A stretch of 64,000 nucleotides of DNA. Source: Bolinopsis microptera (taxonomy: Eukaryota; Ctenophora; Tentaculata; Lobata; Bolinopsidae). The position numbers and the translations under genes are program-made. The DNA lies in contig NC_087072.1 of NCBI RefSeq assembly GCF_026151205.1, positions 7,116,084-7,180,083 on the forward strand, in the 5' to 3' direction. Shown piece by piece: positions 38,625 through 51,100 of this stretch. The notes below the pieces were generated by a model, which worked only from the letters and a program-made list of their open reading frames with translations, made no database searches and was not told the DNA's origin. Each line of letters opens with the position of its first letter. The first letter of the stretch is position 1.

Positions 38625-41125
38625 CCACTTTTTCGAGCAGAATTATCGAATGATGGGAACTTTGTCAAAATATTTATTTAGAAAACTTGAGATTAAATTA
38701 AACGCTCCTTTAGTTTAATAACTTCAATAAGATATCACAATTGAAACTTATTAACCATACAACCTCTGTACCTTTCGTAACTAACAAAATTATAAGTAGA
38801 CGAATAATATCGTTTCTGGACACACAAACACGACACGTAGATAATGATTAAAAAGGCAGTATTATTGATATTAAAAAATAGTCGAATTTATTTGGCGAAA
38901 ATGTCTTTGTTAACAGAAATAGTAAAGAAGAAAAATAAAACAAACAGAAAAAAACAAAATATATCTCGATTGGGATGCTAAAAATGGTGAGTTCTCTCAT
39001 ATCAAAAGTGATGCCGATACTTCAATAACTTAAAGTTCTAATAACGACGAGGCCTTTTCTTAGAAGAGGCCTCGAATAATCGCTATCAGCCAAGCGCTAT
39101 TCTAATAGTTACATCTATACTCTATACATACTTACAAAAGGTAGTTTTATCGAGTAGCATCTAATTCAATACCCGGCTTTTAAAACTTAAATAATGTATC
39201 TTAAATCTCAAATCTTAAACTCCCTGAGTACAAATATGACAAATATTTCGGGACGATTTTCACAAAACTATTTAGTATTTACTACAGTTGTAGTATACAC
39301 TATAAACCCGGTCAGTCTTATCGCGGTTACAAGACATCTGTTATCTTCTTCCAACGATTTGGAAAATCCGGGATACGGAATTTAAGGTTCTTTGAAACAT
39401 TCCACACATGATACACCAACAAACGGCATAACGTTTTAACTTTGGAACAAAAATAGACACATAATTTCAAAAATATGTGCGTACCGGTTGTAAATAATCG
39501 CAAAATCCACTTCAATATCAAGTATTTTTTCATTAGCACTCTAACTCAAGATATTGTTCATGTGCGAACTTCCTTGATCTCACCAGTCACAAGGACAAAA
39601 CCTTTCACAATACTCATACTACAAATTGATAAATTGATGACGATTAATAATATACCCTGATAAAATAAAATGAGTGTCCCCATCTCGGTAAAAGCTAAGG
39701 TAGTAAGGTATCCACTTGTTGTAAGACTCATCGTACACTGATATTCTTAGCTCTCTTGATCTTCTCAAAAGCACGTACAACACCACGTGACTTATCGATT
39801 ACACTCCATCAACTAAGATGACTCATTTTGTTGTTGTCAAGAGAGAATGTAAGAGGTGAGACCTTGTGTCTATTTGCAGAGACAGCGGACTGAGCACGGC
39901 TGCCCTTTTATTACATCTGCTCGCTACAATCAGGTGCTATTGTTCGCATCACACTGGGAACAATGCAGGAGCAGCGTCCTTGCCCTCACGATACAGTGCC
40001 GATTGCTCACTTACTCAACCACATACAGGGGCGCACAACACTGCTCTTTCCCCGTGTACTGTACAACTGAACACCAGAGCCGCTAGCTAGCCCCACTCTC
40101 TCTCTCTCAATAACATTGTTCTGCTGCATCTGGAGGTAACGAGGTTATGTCATCAGGAATCACATTAAGCAACATTTGATGTTGGGGTGTGCGCTAGTCT
40201 GGAGTCGAGAGCACTTCCTTTATGTTTGTACATGATGGGGGGATGTGTGTAAAAAAGCCCCAGCCGGGTTTAATAAAAGAATAAAACTCCTTAGTTGAGT
40301 GCCATGCCGCTGTGTTATTAGAGTTAGTCATTACATCAACACTGAACTTGAGCCTCAACATTCAATACGGCGGTTTTCTCTAAACATCACCGGCTTAGCA
40401 AAACTTTAATCTCTCAGTGGGTGTAACAGTAGAGAGTGAGAGAGATCCCTGAGTTTTTTTCATCCTAGCAAGATTAACAACTCTAACTAGCACCACCTTA
40501 AGCCACGTCAAAAGTTGGAACTGAGTACGTTGTTAGCGCGAGATAGTTGATGAGTACCCTGGCGTAACTGTTGTCTAAAACTTCATCTCACGTGACCAGT
40601 GATATCCTATATTAGCAATCTCAGGAATTTTCTGACGCTACTCAGCTCAGCTTCACATGTTTTCTGAGTAGGAAAATATATCGGTAGGGTGATATCGCTG
40701 AGCGGGGGGTTAAACGATGAGGTGTGCTTTGAGTCGATGGTAGATTGGAGCGAATCTGGGGGAGCCGCAGTAGATAAACTCTGCCTGGTCTGGTGATACC
40801 TGGAATAGACCGGGTGTTAGTGGGAAGCACAGTGTTTTGTCTACATTAACAAGTGTACAGGCAGGAAAAGTGTACGTTATTTCATGTGGGAGCTGGGAGG
40901 TGCTGGGAGGTGGAATGCGGAATGTTTGGGAGGTGCAATGTTTAATAGACCGTAAGATTCTATAAATTTCCAGCAAATATATGTTTCGCAACCAAGTTTG
41001 ACGACATAATTTGAACCAACGTGTTGTTTACCCAAGTAGAGGCGCACGGTTTTTAACGTTCGGATATAATAGGAGGTGTATACTGTTAACTACTACTCTC
41101 GAGAGGTTATGTGCCGTGTTACGTG
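38625..41125. other. No gene recognised
   Basis: About 2.5 kb with several short ORFs on both strands (for example 39856-40090, two frames over the same bases) and no domain signatures. A short CT run is at about 40095-40109. Confidence 0.55.
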
Positions 41126-41305
41126 TATGTAAGATGTACATGGTGGTGATAGTATGCCCATTGTATGTACCGTGTATGTACATTGTACATGGTGGTGATG
41201 GTATGCCCATTGTATGTACCGTGTATGTACATTGTACATGGTGGTGATGGTATGCCCATTGTATGTACCGTGTATGTACATTGTACATGGTGATGGTATG
41301 TACAT
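41126..41305 (+). repeat. 49-bp tandem repeat, about 3.5 copies
   Basis: Units contain GTACATGGTGGTGATGGTAT and GCCCATTGTATGTACCGTGT. The copies differ by only a few bases. ORFs through this array on either strand only reflect its repetition. Confidence 0.9.
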
Positions 41306-41309
41306 GGTA

Positions 41310-42830
41310 TGTGCCTGGATAGTGGATTTTACACTGTACAGATGTTTGTCTTTACTCGAGTATCTGGAGGAACGAGCAAATCAAATAATTGTGAAATTGG
41401 CTTGGTTGTACTAAGTTCTAGTCCTGCAAGTGCAGATCAACCGATTAAGGCTCGGAACTGAAACCGAGGGGTTCCGTTCAGGCCCTTCACACTTTGTTTC
41501 TGTCTAGTTCTAATGTACCGTCACAATAGTGACTTTAAAATATATAATAGGGGCGGAAAATAGTCATAAGCTTACCCCTTCCCCCGACCGGCCGACCCCC
41601 AATGACTATGTTGACGAAGTATCTCTAATAGTTATATAGTTATATTGTTGTATTGTTATATTGACAGAATTACCATCATTGTGTTTTGGTGTAATGTTAT
41701 TAGCATTTCGAATCTTTCCATAATTATCTTACATATCCATTGAATGCCATGATCTTTAAACATCTCTTATGTTTTTCTATCCTTGTAATATTATTACAAC
41801 TTACAAGTGTTATTAGTATTATCAATCATTCCAGATCCTTATTAAATGAATATACCTTGTAGATTAGCCGACATTCCACACGGCATTGCAAACCAAAGAG
41901 GTTTGAAAAACATGGGAGCTGCTATGATTGCAGAGTGACCGGTTAACCTAGATTGACTAATGTTTCACTAATTATTTAAATAGTGAAACCGAAAAATAAG
42001 TACTTTAAGGTAGCTGAATACTCAAATAGAATAACAGAAAACTTTCATTCAACCCTTCAAAGTGTAATCATGTAAAAGAAAGGATTATTATGTGCTTATT
42101 TCCACTCATAGAAAGAGAGAATACTGTTCCTGGAAGAGAGAATGGCACAGAAAGTTGAACACACATTCTGGCGGTAACATATTTGTCAAAGTAGATTAAG
42201 TATAATTTTCAATAAAATGTAGCCCACCTGTCTGCTAATTACATTTCACCGGGTAGCTCAATGTTCTGCTCATTCCTTGTAATGATGTGATAGCTTTAAA
42301 GACTCACAATTGCATCAGCTGTAGCCCATTACAAGTGGGGTGTATTTCTTAATTCCATTCTTTATATTTATTTTTATTAACAGGTACACACTACACAGTG
42401 CAGCTGCCAGCTTGGCGATCGCAGAAAATTAACTATGAAAATTACTCTGGGTATATTTGAGAATCTACAGTAGGTACGTGTCGAATTATGTTACGTGTTT
42501 ATATTCTCTGTCTATCTTTACTTGTACCTTTCATTATCACGGGATAATCCAACCACATTAACTTCAGACTCCAGATGTATCATGGACACTTTGGTATGTG
42601 GTGTGAATTAACACGTACCAGAAATGACGCAGTGCAAGGGGCATAGCCTTTCGGGAGCCTTTCCTGTCCTGTTCCCAGAAAGCTTTCATATTACTATGTA
42701 AGTCTGACCTGTCACGTGTGTCTCTAAGGCAATTTCTGTGCTCAAGATACCGGATAATATTGTGGCAAAATGCTTCAATATTTCCGGGGGTCCCGGCAGA
42801 TAATCCTGGCTACGTGGCTTAATGTAGAAA
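41310..42830. other. No gene recognised
   Basis: AT-rich sequence left of the minisatellite. A short open + strand segment after an acceptor-like TTATTAACAG at about 42382 and another at 41865-41939 (LADIPHGIANQRG) are not enough to call exons. Confidence 0.45.
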
Positions 42831-42833
42831 TTA

Positions 42834-44122
42834 CATCATAAAGCTAGCACTTTGGTACTTTAGGCTAGGGGGCGAAACACCCGGAAACATCATAAAGCTA
42901 GCACTTTGGTACTTTAGGCTAGGGGGCGAAACACCCGGGTAATACATCATAAAGCTAGCACTTTGGTACTTTAGGCTAGGGGGCGAAACACCCGGGAATT
43001 ACACCATAAAGCTAGCACTTTGGTACTTTAGGCTAGGGGGCGAAACACCCGGGAATTACATCATAAAGCTAGCACTTTGGTACTTTAGGCTAGGGGGCGA
43101 AACACCCGGAAACATCATAAAGCTAGCACTTTGGTACTTTAGGCTAGGGGGCGAAACACCCGGGAATTACATCATAAAGCTAGCACTTTGGTACTTTAGG
43201 CTAGGGGGCGAAACACCCGGAAACATCATAAAGCTAGCACTTGGGTACTTTAGGCTAGGGGGCGAAACACCCGGGCAATACATCATAAAGCTAGCACTTT
43301 GGTACTTTAGGCTAGGGGGCGAAACACCCGGGAATTACACCATAAAGCTAGCACTTTGGTACTTTAGGCTAGGGGGCGAAACACCCGGGAATTACATCAT
43401 AAAGCTAGCACTTTGGTACTTTAGGCTAGGGGGCGAAACACCCGGAAACATCATAAAGCTAGCACTTTGGTACTTTAGGCTAGGGGGCGAAACACCCGGG
43501 AATTACATCATAAAGCTAGCACTTTGGTACTTTAGGCTAGGGGGCGAAACACCCGGGAATTACACCATAAAGCTAGCACTTTGGTACTTTAGGCTAGGGG
43601 GCGAAACACCCGGGAATTACATCATAAAGCTAGCACTTTGGTACTTTAGGCTAGGGGGCGAAACACCCGGAAACATCATAAAGCTAGCACTTTGGTACTT
43701 TAGGCTAGGGGGCGAAACACCCGGGAATTACACCATAAAGCTAGCACTTTGGTACTTTAGGCTAGGGGGCGAAACACCCGGGAATTACATCATAAAGCTA
43801 GCACTTTGGTACTTTAGGCTAGGGGGCGAAACACCCGGGAATTACATCATAAAGCTAGCACTTTGGTACTTTAGGCTAGGGGGCGAAACACCCGGGAATT
43901 ACACCATAAAGCTTGCACTTTGGTACTTTAGGCTAGGGGGCGAAACACCCGGGAATTACATCATAAAGCTAGCACTTTGGTACTTTAGGCTAGGGGGCGA
44001 AACACCCGGAAACATCATAAAGCTAGCACTTTGGTACTTTAAGCTAGGGGGCGAAACACCCGGGAATTACACCATAAAGCTAGCACTTAAGTACTTTAGG
44101 ATAGGAGGCGAAACACCCGGAA
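42834..44122 (+). repeat. Minisatellite of 23 units (54 or 57 bp) with higher-order pattern
   Basis: Units start at 42834, 42888, 42945, 43002, 43059, 43113, 43170, 43224 and so on to 44070. Each has CATAAAGCTAGCACTTTGGT and then GGCTAGGGGGCGAAACACCC. The last nucleotides vary: a short linker gives 54-bp units, a longer one 57-bp units. A C-for-T variant at the unit start recurs at 43002, 43338, 43563, 43731, 43902 and 44070, mostly 168-171 or 336 bp apart, showing expansion in blocks of three or six units. The last unit is degenerate. There is no coding frame and no spacer diversity, so it is not CRISPR. Confidence 0.97.
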
Positions 44123-44124
44123 AT

Positions 44125-45238
44125 TTTTCTACAAAAGAGCAATTAGGAAGTTCCTAGGAAGTTCAATCGGTACTCGGTAGTACACTGAATAGGTCACAAT
44201 AGGTCCTCTCTGTCTTTACACTGGGCCACCAACATCAAGTGATTTGCTGCCTGCTCAGCAAATGACAGGTTATATAATCACTGATTAACCCTTAATCAGA
44301 TCAGGAAATTGATTTTTGCTGTGCTGGTGAGATCTGAAAATTGATCTCATGAGCTGTTCTATCAATATTTTTGTGAATGATCCCTCGGCTATTTATTATG
44401 TACGTATTTAGAATATTTCAATTCTTAGAGTATTTCAATTCTGAAGAACGAAGATTCAATGTTTGTATGGTATTTACCAAGATGTCGGTACCACAAAATT
44501 CTAAAGAAGGGTGTCCAATGAATGTAAATTGTTTTTCCGTGACGATTATTGCATTAGCAGTCACTGAAGTCAGACTGTACCATAGAGTAAGTGAATGATA
44601 CGGGGATGCATTTTCTTGCGTTCAAAGTTAGCCCCTTTAGTTCGGAGATATGAATAATGGATGTACCTCTACATTGTGTCTAGATTAACAAGCATATAAT
44701 CAGAACAGTAACACAGATTCGCCCTTCCGTGATCATGGTTGCTTTTTCTTAGAAACAGATAATGTTCCATGGTTTAATGTATAATGTATATTGTATAATG
44801 TATATTGTATAATGTATATTGTATAATGTACATTGTTTACTGATATTTCAGTTAACCAGAGTTTGTTGTGGGTACAGTTAAACACAAAAGTCAGTGGACC
44901 TGACATTAATTGAGTGATGTGCCTTGCGTTGAATTAATGTAAATCCTGAGAAGACTGAGAAGACTCTTGTTCAAACACGGAGGATTCCTACCCTAACATT
45001 CCAGCTAAACACAACTTCATATACGTACACTCTTTAAGATGTTGCCGTCATCTCAGCAGTCTTCACTATTCAATAGCCTATGCATTATCTGGGCGTTTAT
45101 TTTTCATTTCAGCATAATATGTATATATTTCAGTAAATGTTTCGTGAGGCGCAAAAATTCGAACATTAGATAGATAGTAATGTACCTACAGATAGATTAT
45201 ACATTTCGTAAATCTATAACGCTATAAACCAAGAATCC
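44125..45238. other. No gene recognised
   Basis: AT-rich sequence right of the minisatellite. A + strand ORF at 44377-44598 has no domain signature. A 14-bp repeat (TGTATAATGTATAT, about 3.5 copies) is at 44783-44832. Confidence 0.55.
44783..44832 (+). repeat. 14-bp tandem repeat
   Basis: TGTATAATGTATAT repeated about 3.5 times. Confidence 0.85.
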
Positions 45239-45360
45239 AAATATTTCTTGGTGGGTCAAATGACGTATAATTCGGCTCTTTTAACGGAGGTGGTCCAACA
45301 AAAATATAATCTGCATGATCTTCAGTCTGGCTCCAGCCTTTCGCCAGACTATGCTGGACA
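45238..45360 (-). other. Candidate orphan exon
   Basis: On the - strand a pyrimidine-rich tract ending TTTCATATGTCCAG precedes about 40 open codons with a protein-like composition (KGWSQTEDHADYIFVGPPPL, then SFDPP), ending near a weak GT. The starting phase would fit the end of the SETDB1-like exon at 48157, but the sequence matches no SETDB1 part I know. It may belong to another gene or be chance. Confidence 0.25.
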
Positions 45361-45531
45361 TATGAAAAGGAGGAATGCAAATGTTAATGAGGATACCACT
45401 CGTGCACATGCTAGGTGAAATGACAATTTTAACTAACAATGCAGTACTCAATATGTGGTCAAGGTTGCAGGGATTATGTCTCCATGAACCTCACTTCCTC
45501 ATCTTCTTGAGTTAACACTTAAAATGCTAAC

Positions 45532-45688
45532 GCTTACTAGGTGTTTATCAGTTGGTAGAGCAAGAGACGCGAAATCTCGAGGTTCTGGGATCATTCCCCA
45601 GTTGTCCCTAGTTTTTCAGAGTTAATCATCACATATAGACAGCATGAGAGTAGGCCTGGCCATCTCGAAGTGATAGCTTACTAGGTGT
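45532..45688 (+). mobile_element. tRNA-derived SINE-like insertion with 13-bp target duplication
   Basis: GCTTACTAGGTGT occurs at 45532-45544 and 45676-45688. The 131 bp between starts with a tRNA-like stretch: ATCAGTTGGTAGAGC resembles an A box, GAGACGCGAAATCTC an anticodon arm, and GGTTCTGGGATCATTCC a degenerate B box with its T-arm. The acceptor stem does not pair well and position 33 is not T, so it is not a working tRNA. A body of about 60 bp without clear A tail follows. Confidence 0.5.
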
Positions 45689-45689
45689 G

Positions 45690-46590
45690 CTTCACAAAAC
45701 AGTTTCGAATATTGCATATTGGTTAGGGCCTGTTCAGTAAGACAATAATGGAAGGGGGGATTGAAACAAGAGGATGAGGATTTCTGCCTGTTCAAAAGTA
45801 GTAATAATATGTTTCTTAAGAGTGCTCATGAGTTATTGCTTCATAGTCTTAATATACTTAGTATAGTGATAGTTGGTCTCATGACAATATACTCATAAGT
45901 ATCATGCCATTAATAAACTAATCTCCGTCGCTATAAATAGCAGTGTAGATTAGTTTATTAATGAATCTCTTAGCAGTGCCTCTGTGCCTAGTTACTAGAT
46001 AACTGGACATATAAATCTTGCAAAGGCACACTTCATGAATTCACACGACATATATGAATATCTCAAAGAATGAATATATTAGTTTCAATGAGCAGATACA
46101 GAAAATTCAGTGGTAGAATAGAAGTTTTCAGAACCGCATAGCATTTTCAAACAGATAGTCATGGTTAATATAAGCTTCGTTTTGGCGGAGTATTGGACAT
46201 TTTATCTTAGCTTTATCAGAAAAAAAAACTTTATCGCGAGTGAGTTTTTGCTCTGAAAGTGTGATGTGTGATGTCAATGTGTATACTGTTATAACTTATA
46301 CTGTATAACTAGCCAGAACTTTTTCACGTAGAAAGAATATCAGATTAATGTTCGAGGGAAGCATTAATCTAATCGGGCTAAAATAATATTTATCGCTAAT
46401 GTCTTGTCTGTATTTTAGGATTACATTCTTATGTTCAGGTTTATTTCATTATAAAGTGCGTCAAGATAGGGTGGTCAAATAATGTTAGCTAGACGCCACG
46501 TAATCGATTACATGACGGAGTATTTGTTGTAGCTAGACGGCACTTTCAGAGTACTTGATGCGGTCACTGCACGTGATGCGGACAGAGCGC
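45690..46590. other. No gene recognised; contains a 17-bp perfect inverted pair
   Basis: The pair CATTAATAAACTAATCT and its complement lies at 45908-45924 and 45947-45963. A weaker inverted pair around AGATTAATG is near 46342-46374. Otherwise AT-rich noncoding sequence. Confidence 0.6.
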
Positions 46591-46597
46591 AGTGCGT

Positions 46598-47143
46598 GGT
46601 CACGTCCGGTCTTTCATCCTATCTAGACGTCACGTGCTGAGTAGAGACCGCAGTACGTGGTTATTACTAAAGGCTATCGACCTCAATTCTGAAGGTCAAG
46701 ATCAACAGACTACATCCCGAAACTTGGTAAAGAGAGCACAATAACAGCGGCACAATTACTGGACACTGTGAATTAGACTACCATCTTAACAAGCTCAAGC
46801 TCAAGCCGACAACTACCTCTAAAACCTGTCCACACTGTCTCATGGAAGAGGAGACAATGAACCACTTTATTGGTCAGTGCCCGAAGTGGTCTTTCCCACG
46901 AGGAGGATATTTTGACTCCTTTGACCTTAGTGTGACAGACATAGTGGACAAATTTTCACTAACAAGAATCTCCATTCGTCGGCTTCATACAAGCAACAAA
47001 TTAACTTTTTTTTCTTCACTAATAAATATTTTACCGGGGTAAGCACAGGGCTCCAATGGTCTATCTTATAGTGGTCATCCTAATCATGACCATTGACCAC
47101 AGCCCCCTACGAAGAAGAAGAAGGTCACGTCCGGTCTTTTATC
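46598..47143 (+). mobile_element. 5'-truncated non-LTR retrotransposon, 3' end with GAA tail
   Basis: The + strand encodes TGHCELDYHLNKLKLKPTTT, then CPHCLMEEETMNHFIGQC, a CX2CX8HX4C knuckle of the RNase H to C-terminal region of non-LTR elements, ending at a stop at about 47042. After a short untranslated part the copy ends GAAGAAGAAG. GGTCACGTCCGGTCTTT occurs both left (about 46598) and right (about 47122), consistent with a target duplication of about 17-22 bp. Confidence 0.7.
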
Positions 47144-47343
47144 CAGCTTGGTTTGTCCAAAATACTTCTGCACTATATTATTCTACCACAAAAGCCATTA
47201 CCTGTGGGTTTGATACCGCGAAAAGCTAGAGAATAGTGGCTACAGAATCGAGGACCATTAGCACATTCTCCACACCGCACCTTTTATTGCCTATTTTATC
47301 TCAATATCTTTATATTAGGACGCAATGAAACTACCGGACCACG

Positions 47344-47598
47344 ATGTATGGGGACTTGCCACCCCATATGGTGCTCGGCCTTTTAGCAAACAATACTGTG
47401 CTCGGAGGGGTCCGACATTATGTTCCTGCTGAAATCCTGCACTTGCAGAACAAAGACTGGCTCTACATATTATATCCTCGAGCTAATGAGCTATGCCAGT
47501 GGAACCCTGCCCAAATGAAGCGTCATTTAGAATTACGTGATCCAGCAACTTTTTTTGATTTATCCTGCAAAATTACTCTGAAAATTCAGCTACAGTAA
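47344..47598 (+). CDS. Unassigned ORF
   Basis: 84 codons with protein-like composition (ADLPP-like start, then HYVPAEILHLQNKDWLYILY and CQWNPAQMKRHLELRD). An acceptor-like TTATATTAG lies upstream at about 47320. Another open + strand stretch, 47701-47837 (PKEVLPDLDIRRMSSFEKLS), follows. I do not recognise either. They could be remains of a mobile element or exons of an unknown gene. Confidence 0.25.
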   Translation: MYGDLPPHMVLGLLANNTVLGGVRHYVPAEILHLQNKDWLYILYPRANELCQWNPAQMKRHLELRDPATFFDLSCKITLKIQLQ

Positions 47599-47849
47599 AT
47601 TTAATATGCAGCAAATTAATATTCTGTTACCCAGTCATGAAACTCAAGCCTAGTAAATGCTTTGAACTTGTTGTAGCTTCAAATAACTCACTCTGTAGTC
47701 TTTCCTAAGGAGGTGCTACCCGACCTTGACATTAGACGGATGTCTTCTTTCGAGAAGCTATCACAAACCGACCTTGGTGGTTGTGACCCAACTGTTTCTG
47801 ACGACGCAGTGAAACACTCATTTATAATATGCTAATTTATAATACTGTC

Positions 47850-48150
47850 CAATAAGACGTGGGGATGTCAGTTAGAACGGTATAACGAGCGGTCTTGATC
47901 GCTAGTCACACACGACTTCACATATTACCGCTGCTTTTATGCGTAAAAATAAACAAAAGTTAATGAAGCAAAAGTTAAATTTCCTTCTCACATACTAGGC
48001 ATACCACACGCCGGTTGTGCGGTTGGAGAGGTTTTCGTTAAAATATCATTATAACATGCCCACAAAAATAGCTAGAATATTTTAGCTTATAAAAAGTCTA
48101 GTCACAAAAAGAGCAACTTGACAAATTAAACTAATTACTCTTAAAAAGTT
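47850..48150. other. No gene recognised
   Basis: AT-rich sequence downstream (on the - strand) of the last SETDB1-like exon I can support. Confidence 0.5.
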
Positions 48151-48156
48151 ACGTAC

Positions 48157-51100
48157 CTGGACATTAGCGATATTGCAGTCAGTGAAGTTAATAGGACAAG
48201 GCTCTCCACTGGCCGTTGATTTCTGTCAATATCGTACTTTGTAAACTAAGATCCAGTATTTTGAATCCCCCTTCTTGGTACTAGCGGAGAGATTAAATAA
48301 ACGGGCGGGGAAGTTTGGTTATTTAACGACAAAACGCTGTTACTCGACTGCCATGACGTCAATCAGGCAAGTCAACGCTAAACATGGTCAATTCATTATT
48401 CACAGCAAACACACATTTCAAACCTGTCCGACAAATTAAAATCTAATACGACCATTAGTACTGACCATTCTGTTGTAGTACTGGATGAAGCGCTTGTGGA
48501 CAGGGTTTACGCTGCTAATAAAGGATTGGTCTGGACATATAAAACACTGATCTCCGATTACGTAGCCGGCCGTTCCGTCATCAAATAGGAGTAAATATCT
48601 ATCTGTTTGGGGAAGTGTTGTGTTAGTGAAGAGGGTTTATTTTAGTGACCTTCAGTGACGGCAGTAATGTTAACTATGTACTCTTTCATAAACACAATCA
48701 TAAAATACCGTCGAAGAACTTTGGTTCGATTCAAGCCACTTAGTGGCATTTCAATATTTGCTGACACAATTTTGACACTATCTAAATCTGATTATTTGTA
48801 ATGACATAACATTACCACGACTGCCGATACTAAATTCTAACCCCTAACTGCACCCCGATTTACAGCGTCTTTTTCTTTCCCCAAAACTACGTAGTAAATC
48901 GGGGTTTTAATGTATCTGGTTTATAAGTTACAAATAAAGAGAAAATCAAAACAGGACTTTCTCTTAATTATGATCTTGGAAATTGATGGTTGGATTCTGA
49001 CATTCAAATTTTATTATCAATTAATAAGATGTTGAACTCAAAAATAACAAAGTTGTGTGTTTTTTATGGCTTTTTCGATGAAGTAAGAAAATGCTGCAGT
49101 CCCTCCAATCTAGCTTATTGGCTAATAATGGTGTTTGAGAGGTCAAAAGCTGTAAACAAGAGGACATGATATTCAATGAAATTCTACATTGCATCGACTT
49201 AATGATAATAAAGTACGAACATCTATTTTGTTCTTCAGGAATCTCAGCAACAGAAGCAGTATAGTAGACACCAGGAGCATCGTTGTGATTATATTCCGCT
49301 AACACTTTCATTCCTATCTCAAGGTCTATTATCTTGTAGCCGTGGACGTCTATGACCTGAAATTTAAAATTCGGCTTGGATAGACGAAAAAAGCACAAAA
49401 AGAGTCATCTCTTCAGTCATTGTAATAGACTATTGTAGTAGACTACATTAGAAGACTATTTAATAGACTACCGTATTAGATTCTTTTATACTGTCTACTA
49501 TATTTGTAAATTAAGTGAAAAGAATGTTAAGTTATTGCAGAATATACAAAAAATATGCTGCGAGATTTATCTATGGATTATATCGGAAGAAAAGGAGAGA
49601 TCTGTGATGCCAAACTTGTAAGAATTTACTTCTTAGTTCTTACCAGTTACATTTTTCAGATATTTGTATTCATTATTCTTGTATTGTGTACACTTGAAAT
49701 ATGATGGAAGCATGCCTACAATGGAAATATTATCTCAGTCTCACCTCATTCTGAGAAACAGTCTTCTCAACCAGAATATCATCAAACATCACGCTGATTT
49801 CTATCTGCTTGCCTGGTCCTATTATTTTATCATTAACATTAGCTCGACCTAATAACCACTGCCATCCATGATGCTTGGCTACAACACGAATCTCTGAAAT
49901 ATTAATGATATGAAATTCATGCTATATCTAAAATTCTTCCTTCTATACGATTTGAGAATATAATTCACTAATTTAAAGAAGACAATATTGATTGACTGTA
50001 AAATTTAACCATTGTTTTATCAACTTTTGTTTCATTTATGTAATTCTCATTATCTACTAGCAAAGGAATGGAAATTAGTCAAACTATGTAATATGATATT
50101 TATTGAAGAATGGTATACATACTTTGTTGGTGGGTAAGGATGCATGTATCTGACGGGGCATCCTTGTCTGCGTACAGTAGGGATATCTGTAAAACAAACT
50201 TTCAATGTTTATTGTATAAGGCAACAATGAAACATGAACCAAAGTTTCAAACCAGGTTTTGGTACATCGTGCTGTTAAGAAGACATAATAATAATAAATA
50301 AATACAACATTTATAAACCGCCTTATAGCTAAATCATATAACTCGATATAATTTAATCCTGGAGATAAACTCCAGTGCTTTCTAAAGCGGCTCTTACATT
50401 AACTGAGCTTATTTTAATTGAAAATTAGACATGACAAGTTCATTTTACCTATGTAAATGCAAAATCAATCAAATGCTAGAGAAAAGAAGTATGTTTTAAG
50501 TTTGGTCTTGAAAGATGTAACTGACTCAGCTGATCTTATGTCGTATGGCAAGGAATTAAATACTTTAACTGCACAGTGACTAAAAGCTTTCTCTGTGTTT
50601 ACATAGTTAGGAGAGGGCGGAAAACTAAGGTAAAAATAATCATTATCAAGACGTACATTTTTAAAACTTTGCTGCCTAGGAGATATCAACTCTTTTAAGT
50701 AAGGAGGAGCTATATTATTTAAACACTTGTAGGCAAGTAGGGCAATCTTAAAATCTATTCTAAATCTAACTGGTAGAAAATGAACTTTCTTAAGTAGTGG
50801 AGTAGTGTGTGCCTTTCTTCCTCTCCCGAAAATAAATCTTACAGCAGAATTTTGCACCTTCTGTAAACGACTTAAATCATAAGAGCTCAGTCCAAAATAT
50901 ACGCTATTGCAATAATCAATTCTAGAGAGTACTAGAGCATGAACAAGCTGAATCTTAAGGTTAAAAGACAGTTTTGATGCAATAAACCACAAATTTCTGA
51001 TCTGAATATTACATGCTTGAACCACTGACGTAATCTGATCACTCATTGAAAGATAACTGTCCAAATACAGCCCAAGACTCTTCACAGTTCCACTAACAAC

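Noticed and set aside
41011-41414. ORFs on both strands through the 49-bp repeat
   Set aside because: The repeated peptide only mirrors the tandem repeat; open in several frames at once.
42834-44122. CRISPR-like array
   Set aside because: The whole 54-57 bp unit is repeated with no variable spacers, the organism is an animal, and no cas genes are present.
42834-44122. Telomeric or ribosomal spacer repeat
   Set aside because: The unit does not resemble known telomere repeats and no rRNA sequence is nearby.
45545-45616. Functional tRNA gene
   Set aside because: Acceptor stem does not pair and the anticodon loop lacks T33; a 13-bp target duplication suggests a SINE.
48700-48760. tRNA B-box-like GGTTCGATTC
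   Set aside because: No A box, anticodon arm or acceptor stem at the expected distance.
49021-49220. Read-through of the SETDB1-like exon to the stop at 49021
   Set aside because: Joining at GTTCGT to the exon at 48602 restores the conserved FDDG Tudor segment, so the read-through is most likely intron.
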